From assembly GCA_035041965.1 (NCBI GenBank), contig JAPYMA010000553.1, positions 93,822 to 157,821 on the forward strand: a stretch of DNA of 64,000 nucleotides, in the 5' to 3' direction. Position numbers and translations under genes: made by a program. The notes beneath the pieces are model-generated. The model was not told the origin of the DNA. It saw only the letters and a list, made by a program, of their open reading frames with translations, and did no database searches. Source of the stretch: Anisakis pegreffii (taxonomy: Eukaryota; Nematoda; Chromadorea; Rhabditida; Anisakidae). This document shows, piece after piece, positions 37,682-47,621 of the stretch (positions are counted from its first letter, which is position 1; each line of letters opens with the position of its first letter).

Positions 37682-40600
37682 TCAGGCCTGAAATACGGCC
37701 AATATGTCATTTAGAGTCTGAGAAGTATCAAGCGAACTAGGGTTAATACTTGTTTGGTGTTCATTCGGTGATTTGACGAGTCGTTTCGGTGGATGCTGGT
37801 TATCTGATGGAAAAGTTACTGAATTATTGTAATTTTGATCGGTTATCCCTCTTTTGTTTGAGTGAGATGACGACTTATTCACCGCTGTTGATACAGAAGT
37901 GCTGCTAACGTTAATTGGCAGTGTGGAACTTTCTAGAGGAAAACTCCTACTGGCAACTGTATCACCAGCGGGCTGAGGTAGCGGTAATGCCTTAGATGAA
38001 GTTTCGTCAGAACACTGAATTGCTGAAGGACTGATGTTTGATGGATGAGAAGATGAAGTCTCATGGCTATTCTGTGGAATGTTCGTTGATCGATTCGACG
38101 ACTGAACAGAATTGCTCGTCCTAGCCGTAGTGTTCGAATGTATGTTACGTTTAGCGGTCAAGTAGAATGTTGTTTCATTTTCCAACCGGATCACTGTACC
38201 ACTCAACGCATCACACCAAACTCTTTCTTGCATACTTTCAAACACACTGCTGTTGCTGTTCGCAACCTGAAAGAACTTCGTTGAGCGAACAACTCAAAAA
38301 GCGATTCAATTCAACCGATCGCAACAACAAGCATTACACTTAAAACAAATTCACTGCTTACATCTGAACTGATTATGGCACATCTATCAGACTGTCTCTT
38401 TATACAAGAACTTCAAACAAACTGTTAATCACAACTGTTTGCATTAATAAAGAACAACTTTAAAGAGCCATTTCATTGAAGGCCATCAATTTCAAAGCGA
38501 TCAGTGCAATCAGATACTGCACAAGTAGAAAATCAGAAATGAGCAACGAAGAATAGACCTGAAAGAGTGTATCTGACGGATAAGATATGAGCAGAGCATT
38601 GCAGATGCGTAAAGCTGGTAATGAGTCGGGAAAGCGCTTCAATTCGTCAAGAGTTGTTAATCTCAGCTGATCAATAAACTGCTGCTTTAGTAGCACACTT
38701 CCTTTCAATAACAAACTGCACATTGCATTCGCGTAGTGTTGTCCATAAGTCTGCAATTGAACAACTCATAATAACGGCAGAGACAAGACCAGGTTGAACA
38801 TATAAATAAATGAATAATAATTAACCTGCAAACAGAGTGGGTAACGAATGGAACGGTTGATACAGCTGAGTAACATGTCGGGTGCAAAATGCAGATGCGT
38901 GATGAATGCCGTGATGAATTTATAATATTGATGAGATGGATGAGCATACTCGATTAATGATAGAATTGTTCTGTAGAACGGCTGAACAGAATGCTGTGCG
39001 TGAACTATGACTGTATGTAACCATGATAAGACCGCGTCATGCACTATATGGTTCAGTTGAATCACTTTGATCGCCGATTCCAACCAAACATCCAATGAAA
39101 GCGACATCCCTTAAGAATCAAACTTAAATTCCGTATTGCATTGATTATGGAACGCTATTTTAGTGGCACAACATCAAGGAAAGTCAGTTCTCATTCCCAT
39201 GGAGACCAGTAGCTGCTAGATAAAATCCATGATGTGTTGAGCGTTCCCTAATAAGAAGTTCTTTCGATTTGAGTGATGCGCTCCTATGTGCTAAACAACA
39301 GCAGTGAAACATTTCCCTATAACAATTAAGACATCCTTGCCGAGTTTATAGTCAACCTCCCGAACGAACATGAGTCCGAAGAAATCAAGAAAAATGTACG
39401 ACCGAATCAGCAACCGCACTGATTCTCATATACCCAAGTTTCCACTGATCTGGACCAATAAGTTTTTTACTTGATAAACAACTTCGCTGATCTACGTTTT
39501 TTTTCTCGCATGACCAAGTTTTTCAATTCAACGGGACTAGTTGTCCAAGTCTTTCGATTCAGAGGTGCATAATCCAAATGATTCGCGCCTGTGAAGTCAT
39601 ACACCGTCTTTCAACCATAGGATCGAAAGGCGAAACAAATCAAAATTTTGGATGCAATAACAGAAATTCAGGTTTGCAGCCGACTGTTCGTCAAATCCAA
39701 CCCAGCATGAGCTGTTCCAGGTCTGCGTTATAAATGTTTCACGTTTGGTTGATTTAAACTGACCGTTGGCATTGTAATGAATTCTCCTCATGTGAACTTG
39801 GAAGGTGAGTGCAATAAGATGAAGATAAGCACTTGCATGTTTCACACAGATTCGCAAGGAATTTGATAAAACGATTTCGGTTGGCATACTGATGTTCAAG
39901 CGTGTATTGTCAGTGGATGTATTCGTGCACAGCTCCTTTAATAACTGCAGTTCGTTCTCCTCTCTCCAAAGCACTGACAGAATGTCACACACGAGTAGTC
40001 TGCAGGCAATCGGTCATCATTAAAAATGAAACAATACAGCTCACGCCATATTTCATACTCAACATCTGATCGCATACAGTTACACACCAAATCCAATCAG
40101 CTTGTAACTTTTTGATGCAACCAGCTAACAGTAATCAACTTAATGCTTCCTTTTACATAACAAAACGAACCTGTTGATTGCAACATCGTAATGCTTTGTC
40201 GCGAAATCAATCATATTCGGTATTAACGCAAGCAATGTTTTATGGTTGAAACGTCCTAACGACGGTAAACGGTACAAGGCAGCACGTAAAAAGTGCAGCA
40301 CTTCTATGTTTATCATGAATGATTTCGCAGACGATATTCCTCTCTGAAAATTAAATAAAAACAACTTTTCATGTTTACCACCAGCAACGATTGTACACTG
40401 TCAACATTTATAACTGAACGTTATGCCCATCGAGTTTCTTTCGTTGGGTAACATCAAAGAAAAAAATACAATTATTTTTGCCGAATAAACCATAAAAATT
40501 GGTCGAAAATTTTGCAGATGAAAATTAAAGTCGAAAATGGAGAAGTTATAATGAATACAAAAAACACGAATAAATATGCTCCATTATCCCTATAAGCTTA

Positions 40601-40811
40601 CCTGAAGCAGAGGCTCGATCGCCTTTAACGTTCCATCATCCGATTCGTAAATACACTTCGCAATACAAATCCACGCCTTATTATGCTCATTTGATCGGCA
40701 ATTTCGCAGTTGAACTATTTTGCAGAAATGTTCAACGCAATCGGTCACATTTGATAAAGTTTGCTGATTAAATCCAACCAATCTTTCAACTGATCTTAAA
40801 TCAGAATTCAT
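37682..40811 (-). CDS. Unrecognised 559-aa protein: helical N-terminal two thirds, Ser/Thr/Asn-rich tail
   Basis: Six exons join in phase: 40811-40602, 40343-40171, 39999-39764, 39109-38826, 38750-38559 and 38266-37682. The start is ATG 40811, with a CTTCAG acceptor-like site 13 nt upstream that could receive a spliced leader. Residues 1 to about 365 are Leu-rich amphipathic helices in the style of HEAT or ARM repeats (for example LLVCDILSVLWREENELQLL, VLHFLRAALYRLPSL, LALIPNMIDFATKHYD). Residues after about 380 are low-complexity Ser/Thr/Asn/Pro, probably disordered. The start of exon 6 (ERVWCDALSGTVIRLENETT) looks like a small folded segment. The donor at 38559 is one of two in-phase options, and the acceptor at 39110 is AAG. 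I could not name the family; a nuclear or mRNA-processing scaffold is possible, but nothing visible proves it. It is convergent with ClpX and lies 0.8 kb downstream of NDUFB7 on the same strand. Confidence 0.75.
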
Positions 40812-40824
40812 CGCTGAGGGGAAT

Positions 40825-40833
40825 CTGAAGCAA
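40825..40833 (-). promoter_or_regulatory. Candidate spliced-leader acceptor for the 559-aa gene
   Basis: TTGCTTCAG-type site on the minus strand, 13 nt before ATG 40811, with no upstream coding exon visible. Inferred from sequence only. Confidence 0.4.
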
Positions 40834-41626
40834 ACAAATCACCTTCTGTATACAGGAGCTGTCATTTCACTATTCACATGTTATCAATCAACAATATCCA
40901 ATCAGCTGTCATTTTTAGTTTCGCGCTTAACCGTTTGACAATTCCGATCGACCACAGAAGAAACCTTTTTATTCATTTCACCAGAACAACATTCAGTGCA
41001 GTTGCAGTATTAATATGTTAAAACAGAACTGTATTTGTTTTGCAAAACCCTCAGATCACGGATGTAACCTTTTGTAACTTAAAGAATACGTCTACGGAAT
41101 CATCCATTCCTGAACGCAATATCCACATTGAATACAATTTATTTTAATGGAACACTTAGCATTTCGAAAAGAATAAAATAAGAGTGGACTAAATGAATGA
41201 AGGGCTGACGAACGACACTTCTCAACTAAAGAAAGATGTAATAAAAAACCATTGTAATAACAGCGAGAAGCAGCGAGTCGTAAGAAAAAGAAAGCTTCAG
41301 AAATAAAGCAGTAATTCGTTTCGGTCATTATTCGGTCATTTGCACACCCCTGATATCTTTAACTCTAACATATTTTATTGAATCTTTGCATTGAAAATTC
41401 GAGAAGTGAATACGTACACCGATGCTAATTATTGAATTGAACGTTAAAATACTAATAAAGAGATACGAATACAAAGATGTGATATCAACAACTAAGTACA
41501 GCAATCAAACATGTGCACAATGCAACCAAAAAAACATTATTTTATTTATCTAAAAAAAATGAATACATCAAAGAATATATGTATCTCTAACTATACAAAA
41601 CATGAGCGAATTCAAATGTCATCGTC

Positions 41627-42507
41627 CTATACGTGCTCAGCGTTTTTCCTTGCGGCTCTCTTCAGCAAACGACGTTCCCTCTCAAATTCTTTTATCCGCA
41701 TTAAATAATCTTCATATTCACATTTATCCCACGCATGTCGCTCTCCATCACACATATGACCAGCAAATGGAGCTTTTGCTTGCTGAACATTTAATTCCAT
41801 CATTTAAGTGGTAAATAAGCCCGCTATCAAGTCGTTAATTTCACCTTCTAGAACGATAGTGCAATGACTAAATCAACGTAGCGATATTTATACGTTTATA
41901 TCACGAGTTCGTAATACGGAAAACATCAAGCAAAAATGTATCCGGAATTTCAAGTGATGCTCTTGCTAATTTTCGAATAGCAGATATCTGAATGACGATC
42001 AATGATGGATAAATAATTAATGCTGCAACATCAATCGAAACAAAAACGAGAATTTCAACTCGAAGCTGAAACTATTTTGCGATGTAGTTGATCTAAATGA
42101 AGATCAAATACGATACGGCTCAAATTTAAGCAGTATTTCAGAATAGAACTAACAATCTGATAAAATTTAGAACAAACGAGGCATTGTGTACCAATCGAAT
42201 GGTTTAAACGGCTCGCTTCTCAATGAGACGTATTTAAATTAAGCACACGGAAGTAAAGCGAGAAGAAACGAAAAGGAAGAGGCCTAACCTGGCATTTGAG
42301 CAATGATATAAGAAAATGAGCACAATAATCTCGTTGACCCGGCTTCAAACACCACTGGTCCATTTCATCCCATGAAGCAATCATTTCACGCGGTTTTCTT
42401 CCCTTTGGAAAACCGTAAAGCGGATCAAACGTTGGAGGTCGATCGGTTCGAGGTGCGATCTCGGGCTCGAAAGCACCCTCGAGCGAAACCGATAACTTCG
42501 TCCCCAT
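41627..42507 (-). CDS. NDUFB7: NADH dehydrogenase (complex I) subunit NDUFB7
   Basis: Accessory subunit of mitochondrial complex I, on the intermembrane-space face. Two exons, 42507-42289 and 41782-41627, join in phase 0 to give 124 aa (human 137). It shows the [16 protein letters not shown] segment and a CHCH fold with two CX9C motifs ([11 protein letters not shown] and [11 protein letters not shown]). The near-invariant C-terminal block [18 protein letters not shown] follows. I chose ATG 42507; the codon before it is GTG. A GTTTTAG acceptor-like site lies 24 nt upstream and may be a trans-splice site. The stop is at 41627-41629. The gene is divergent from MIC13, with 1.4 kb between start codons. 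Confidence 0.93.
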
Positions 42508-42531
42508 CACTGGTTCCCTTCCTAAAACAAT

Positions 42532-42540
42532 ACTATGTGA
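42532..42540 (-). promoter_or_regulatory. Candidate spliced-leader acceptor for NDUFB7
   Basis: TTGTTTTAG on the minus strand, 24 nt before ATG 42507. The position and form fit nematode trans-splicing; no transcript evidence. Confidence 0.45.
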
Positions 42541-43089
42541 TGCACTGCCTACATCAACTGAAACGAATATACGCTAAACGACTTATTCATAACTTAAATT
42601 ATTTAACTTATTCATAATCCTCGCCAAAATCTATGTTATTAAGGACGGTTGTACGATGAAAACGATTACATAAAGGTCAGTTAAAAATGTTCATCTTTAA
42701 TCCATTTGATGATGCCATTGAACAACAAACATACAGTCTTAACCGCTTGCTAATTTGCAATAGTCTGATGAATAATTCGAAAGAACGTGATGATCAACGA
42801 AAAATATCGCAGCTGGATGAAAACTTATTAGCATCATTCAACAAGCCATCAAAATAAACTCAATTAACGGAAGCAAAAGCAAAATCAGGTCATCAAAAAA
42901 CAGTTCGCTAGAATGTGATCTCCTCTATCCCACGATCTAAAAAATCCGTCATCAGCATACAATCGCATGCGAACCGGTTCAGCGAAAATTTACTGCTAAT
43001 GAACAGATTTCACCACTGGAAAAATCACGTATCGGATTTTGATATGTCGTCTATTGCCACCGTTGGGACAGTGTAGATCAGTAGCAGTT

Positions 43090-43288
43090 GGGTCTACGAC
43101 AATTGACCAAGCGACATCTGCCAACACGATGTTTCGCCAAAAAAGTCGGTCACACAAACTTCGTTCGCGAACGCTTAGGCTTACGCTGAGGCTACGCTTA
43201 CGTTGAACCTAGACGAAGTTTGTGTGACCAACTTTTTTTGGCGAAACATCGTGTTGGCAGATGTCGCTTGGTCAATTGTCGTGTTCCC
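43090..43288. mobile_element. Palindromic MULE-like MITE, 199 bp, with 9-bp target duplication
   Basis: Flanked by perfect 9-bp repeats GTAGCAGTT (43081-43089 and 43289-43297). The arms, about 43096-43164 and 43213-43282, are almost exact inverted copies (for example GACAATTGACCAAGCGACAT and its complement), so the element folds into a hairpin of about 70 bp. The ends read GGGTCTACGACAATT and, in reverse complement, GGGAACACGACAATT. The 48-bp loop carries GCTTAGGC/GCTTACGC units. It is the youngest-looking copy of the family also seen at 27109-27723. It lies in the shared intergenic region between NDUFB7 and MIC13. Confidence 0.92.
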
Positions 43289-43862
43289 GTAGCAGTTAAT
43301 CCCTTGCAAATGACTCGTCGCACTTTGCCATAAAAACGCATCTGGAAACAAGGGCGGAGCCAGCGAAGGATACGAGCAACCATAAATGAAACTATAATTG
43401 CACGTATAAAACAACAAAATTTGTTGTGCCGGAGCAGTTCTTGAGGAGAGTGTATCACAGTGTTAATACAATTACTCCAAGCAATCAAAAACGTGATTTT
43501 TGAAAAAAGTAACTGCTCACTCACTGCTTTTTGATCTATTTGTATCCTTTTTTGCGGTGGCTGCACTCTTTGCTTTTAATAATAAGATTGTTCAAATCTC
43601 TCGTTTCAGTGCTCTTAGTTGTACGCAAAGCGTCGTGAGTCCGCTCTCTCTCAGTTGACATGGGCATATAGCCAAGTGCATCCACACCGTCTCGTAGTTT
43701 ATAATTTATGGTTTCGTTTGAGATGTGAATTATTCGAGTAGTATAGTTTAATAATTTAAGGAAGATTTATTCTAGGGGATGTTGGGCGGATCACTTCATG
43801 ATGAGCGAAGCTTTCATCCATTTCCACTCTTTTTTGATTGGTATGTGTGAAGGAATGTCATC

Positions 43863-43871
43863 ATTTTTCAG
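43863..43871 (+). promoter_or_regulatory. Candidate spliced-leader acceptor for MIC13
   Basis: ATTTTTCAG ending 36 nt before ATG 43908, with no upstream exon in phase. It matches the nematode 3' splice consensus well. Confidence 0.5.
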
Positions 43872-43907
43872 AACCTTCTCTTCGAGTTATTTCGTTGCAT
43901 TTTATCG

Positions 43908-44641
43908 ATGGGTGTTTTCTGGCCGGTAGTGAAGTAAGTAATATCACACATTTACCATCCTATTAATCTACTGTTAAAACGGACATGTCTATTAAATGTT
44001 TCAGAGTAGGCCTCAAATTTGGCGTTGTAGCTGGTTGTGTAAAATTATCAATTGACCAAGGTATATGGTCACTGAAAACTGACAAAGGAGCACAGTTGTA
44101 TGCTAACCTACAGGAGCACGTTCTTCCTGGATTCATTGTATTTCCTGAAGAAGTTTGTTCCACTTTCATGCATTTGCTGTCGAAATTTGCTACATTTTAT
44201 GCACAACAAAAATTTTCGCAGGGTTAAGTAGTCGTTTGATTCTCTGCCTTTTTTTGCATCCTTACGCTTCAGTAGTCGTTTTATATTCTGCAGTAATGAT
44301 GACGTGAAGATGAGCTGGAATTTGGATAATTTTCTGTAAAATTACAATAAAAAGAAATTAAAAACAAAATCGCGGCAAAATCTAAAAATATGCGATGAAA
44401 CAATTGATTTCGATAATGTTGAAACAATATGCGTTGATGATTCATTATGAATATGGCCGAGAATTCAAAGTTGCCACCCAAAAATGTTGCCGTCAGTTCA
44501 TTTTCATTTCAGTTGCCATCTAACGAAGAGTTACGAAGGGATTTGGGTGGAGTATGGAATAGTGGTGTGGATTCATTCTTCAATGGAATTGAAAAGATGT
44601 CATCGTTCATAAGTCATAACTCAGTGACGAAGTTACACTAA
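43908..44641 (+). CDS. MIC13: MICOS complex subunit MIC13 (QIL1)
   Basis: Small inner-membrane subunit of the MICOS complex that shapes cristae junctions. Exons 43908-43933, 44005-44152 and 44513-44641 give 100 aa (human 118). The N-terminal hydrophobic helix with a Gly motif (VGLKFGVVAGCVKLSIDQGI) matches the GGAVYLVYDQ-type segment of QIL1. The C-terminal half has the conserved pattern RRDLGGVWNSGVDSFFNGI (FPIRDSWNAGI in human). The donor after FPEE (GTTTGT) is weak but gives perfect phase with the strong acceptor ATTTTCATTTCAG at 44512. An alternative longer third exon starting near 44447 is possible. Family assignment is by pattern and size. Confidence 0.8.
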
Positions 44642-46020
44642 ATACTTGATGAATAGTATAGTTATTCCAGTTAATTGATCGTATTTTATACAGAATTAGT
44701 AAAGTTACGTTTTTGAAGATGCGTTGATACACCTATTTCGATTGATCACTTCATTCTCGATTAACCACTATTTACGTCGATTTGTTTCCATTTGATTCTA
44801 GTCTTAACGGTACGCACGAATCATACATAAGTCTGTTCCGCTTACCAATTAATCATGCGATCAAACAATCATTTTTAAAATAATTTCTTATTTCTATCTT
44901 TATTCACTGTGTTTGCTCTCCAAATTAGGCGTACTTGCTACTATCGGTGATTTTTTGATGGAATAAATTTGTGATTCAGTAAACGATTGTGGTCGAATGA
45001 ATTGTTTCCATAGCAAGTTTTCGTCAGAATGAAAGATATGTTTGGTTCTCACAAAAAATATTCGCAGAACGCCTTAATGAACAACGGTGTGTTATGAAGT
45101 GATAATTTTGCTGCACACTGTGTCTTGTTACTGACGGGTAATCACTGCGTGTCATTTGAATTTCTAGACAAATTATAACCGAAAAAAACGACGATAGAAA
45201 ATGAATTGGGTTGTACATTGGTCATCAGACCATTCATTCATTTTGTTACAACCTTTTTTTGCTGGGTGGTGCGTCAAGCAAGAATCGAATCGGAACCGCT
45301 GACACTACCTTGTTTTTCTTTCTTCGCCCTTCAAGGAAGGAATCGATTGTGTTACATTGTATTGGATTGGTCGGTTTGAGCTGATCTACGAAGTGCTTAT
45401 ATATTCAGTTTAAATTGAGTATTACGTGTTTATTGAATCAAATTATTTGTTGTTCGACGTATTATTATTCAGTAAACTTTATTGAAACACAAAACGCAGG
45501 TTCAGTTAGCACAGCGTTCAAACACTAAAGATCTGCATCAGGAAACGAATTTTTCCTTTTAGCAAGAAACATCGAGGCGAGACGGATAATGATGAAACGA
45601 AACTACTTGGTCTTAGAAAAAATTTCATTCAGTCGAGATGCGCTTTCCATCTCGTATCGATTAGTTCGAAAGAGAATCATAAATTTTTGGGAATGATGAA
45701 CTTCTAAAGTTTTCGAGCAAATTTTATGCGCTTGAAAGAGCTAAAGCTGTCTTTAAGTTAACACTTTTTAGTGAAGAACTTTCATTCTGTTTCTCAAAGA
45801 CATTTGCAAACAAAGTCTGAATTTCCCATAATTATTCAGTCAGAAGCAAATATCGCGAACAATCGAATGAAAATGGTGAAAGACCGCTGCAAAACTTTCA
45901 ATATTGTCTTGTTGTTTGTTTTGAAATGTGAGTATAAGGTGCACTTGAAAGAAAACTACTTAAAAAAAGAAGAAAAATCTTTTGAAAATTGAAATTTTGT
46001 TTAAAAAATTGAGCTGAAAT

Positions 46021-46573
46021 GCTCTCCGTCCTCCCCGTCGGGGAACACGGAGAGCGGTCATTCCCCGACGGGGTCCCCCCGCGCAATTTGCTCCTCGGCT
46101 TTTTTGCGGGGACCTTCCCGTCCAATTTACTCCCTGCGGGGTCCCCCTCCGTGCGAAAAACTGCTCCCCGACGAACACTAGTTACGAGCAAATCAAATGA
46201 CTATTTCAACCACAATTGTGAAAAAGTAATCATTTACGACGAAAAAATCAAAGTACAGCATTCAGGGAGCAAAACAGCGAAAAGCTCATTTCGCTATGTT
46301 TCGCCAAGTAGCGATAGCGCGCTACAGCCCATCTGGAGGGGGAATTTCTTTCGGCGCTACTTTCTCTCCCTCCCCCCCTCATTCCCCCCAAAAAGGGGTC
46401 CTCTCCGACCGAAATAATATTTCCGCAAAATGGGAATCCCGCTTAGAACTTCCCCAAAAAATGCTGCTCATTCAAAAGAAATGTTGTGTCGGCGACCGCG
46501 GAAAAGTGAATTTTGGTGACCACCCATCTACGCCCAAAATTTATCTCACCGGTGGCCACCGCTTCAGTCGATG
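46021..46573. repeat. GC-rich island with nested inverted repeats
   Basis: Base composition jumps abruptly at about 46020 and falls back by 46575. The left part has a perfect 13-bp inverted repeat, CCCCGTCGGGGAA (46033-46045) with TTCCCCGACGGGG (46061-46073), nested with a GCTCTCCGT/ACGGAGAGC pair. Further GGGGTCCCC, CAATTTGCTCC and CAATTTACTCC repeats follow. The right part has C-runs (CCCTCCCCCCCTCATTCCCC) and GTAGCGATAGCGCGCTAC. Open frames on both strands are by-products of the composition. Origin unknown. Confidence 0.6.
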
Positions 46574-47586
46574 ACTACCTAAAAAGATGTCGATTTCCAT
46601 ATAAACTCAGTAATATTTTGAGAATATTATGTTAAATTTACTGCATAAAAAGAAAAGGTTATATCGTGTGAAATAAAGCGAGAAAATAAAATGAGGCTTT
46701 AACTGAAGCATTGTGCAAACAAAACAAGTGAAAAAAACAATCTAAAAAGTTTTAGTATAAAGATTAGGTCGATTATATTCGAATAAGACGGCATATGGTT
46801 GATTTACTAAGAGGAGTTTCAAGAAATGAATTAAATTAGATCATTCCAGGTAGATTTACGCCAATAAGAGTGACACTCTTTTACCCATAAGAAGAAACGT
46901 CATCTTTGCAAGAAAAGGAATTATTCACGTTCCTAACTGGTCTGTTTTGTCAGAATTTTTTGTGCTGATGTCCAATGATGCTAAAATGTTATGGTCCTTG
47001 TATTTTGCGTCAATTTACGTAAATATTCGAGCTCATCAGACCAGTTTCAACAATTTTTAAGAACGAATTATCCGACGAGATTCATAAACTGTGAAGATTT
47101 CATTTCATTATGGTGAACAGAATTTTATAGCAAACAGAATTTAATATCAAATTTTCTTTTCAAAATGCATCAACTAAGTTAATTAGTATTCAGTCACATG
47201 AGAATTGGAGCGGTGCAAGATGCAGCGGTGTACAACCGAATTTAAGCAGTGCGATCAACGATTGACGGCGACACTTTTCATTGGGATGTAGCGATTTAAC
47301 GTTATCGACATGGAATTTTGGTTAAAGTCATCGAATATCGTCATAAAGATTCCGGACAACGTGCTTAGGTCTCAGAAGTTTTTGTTTCATGTCAGTGCTG
47401 AGACAAGGTCAGTTTTCTAGTCTCTCCGCATCTCGTCTCGAGAGACAAACCTTAACCAGCTCACTCATGTTTAAAACGTTGGCCATGCACAATATGCATG
47501 CATATTTCAGTGTGTGTTCATTGGCTAAAGCAGTCGCTGTGTGCAGGTTGCTCTCATGGCTTATGAAAAGAAATGTTGAACCTTCT

Positions 47587-47595
47587 TTATTCTAG
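47587..47595 (+). promoter_or_regulatory. Candidate spliced-leader acceptor for the receptor gene
   Basis: TTATTCTAG ending 26 nt before ATG 47622. It could equally be an ordinary acceptor if an untranslated exon exists upstream. Confidence 0.35.
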
Positions 47596-47621
47596 CCAGC
47601 CGCGCCGTTGCTGCCTCAATT

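Larger units (their letters stand above)
44642..47595. other. Intergenic between MIC13 and the receptor gene
   Basis: No exon recognised. It contains the GC-rich island described separately, followed by AT-rich sequence. The promoter of the receptor gene probably lies towards its right end. Confidence 0.4.

Noticed and set aside
45898..46574. Several Arg/Gly/Pro-rich ORFs on both strands
   Set aside because: They arise from the GC-rich island, where stop codons are rare in all frames. No conserved motif or splice signals.
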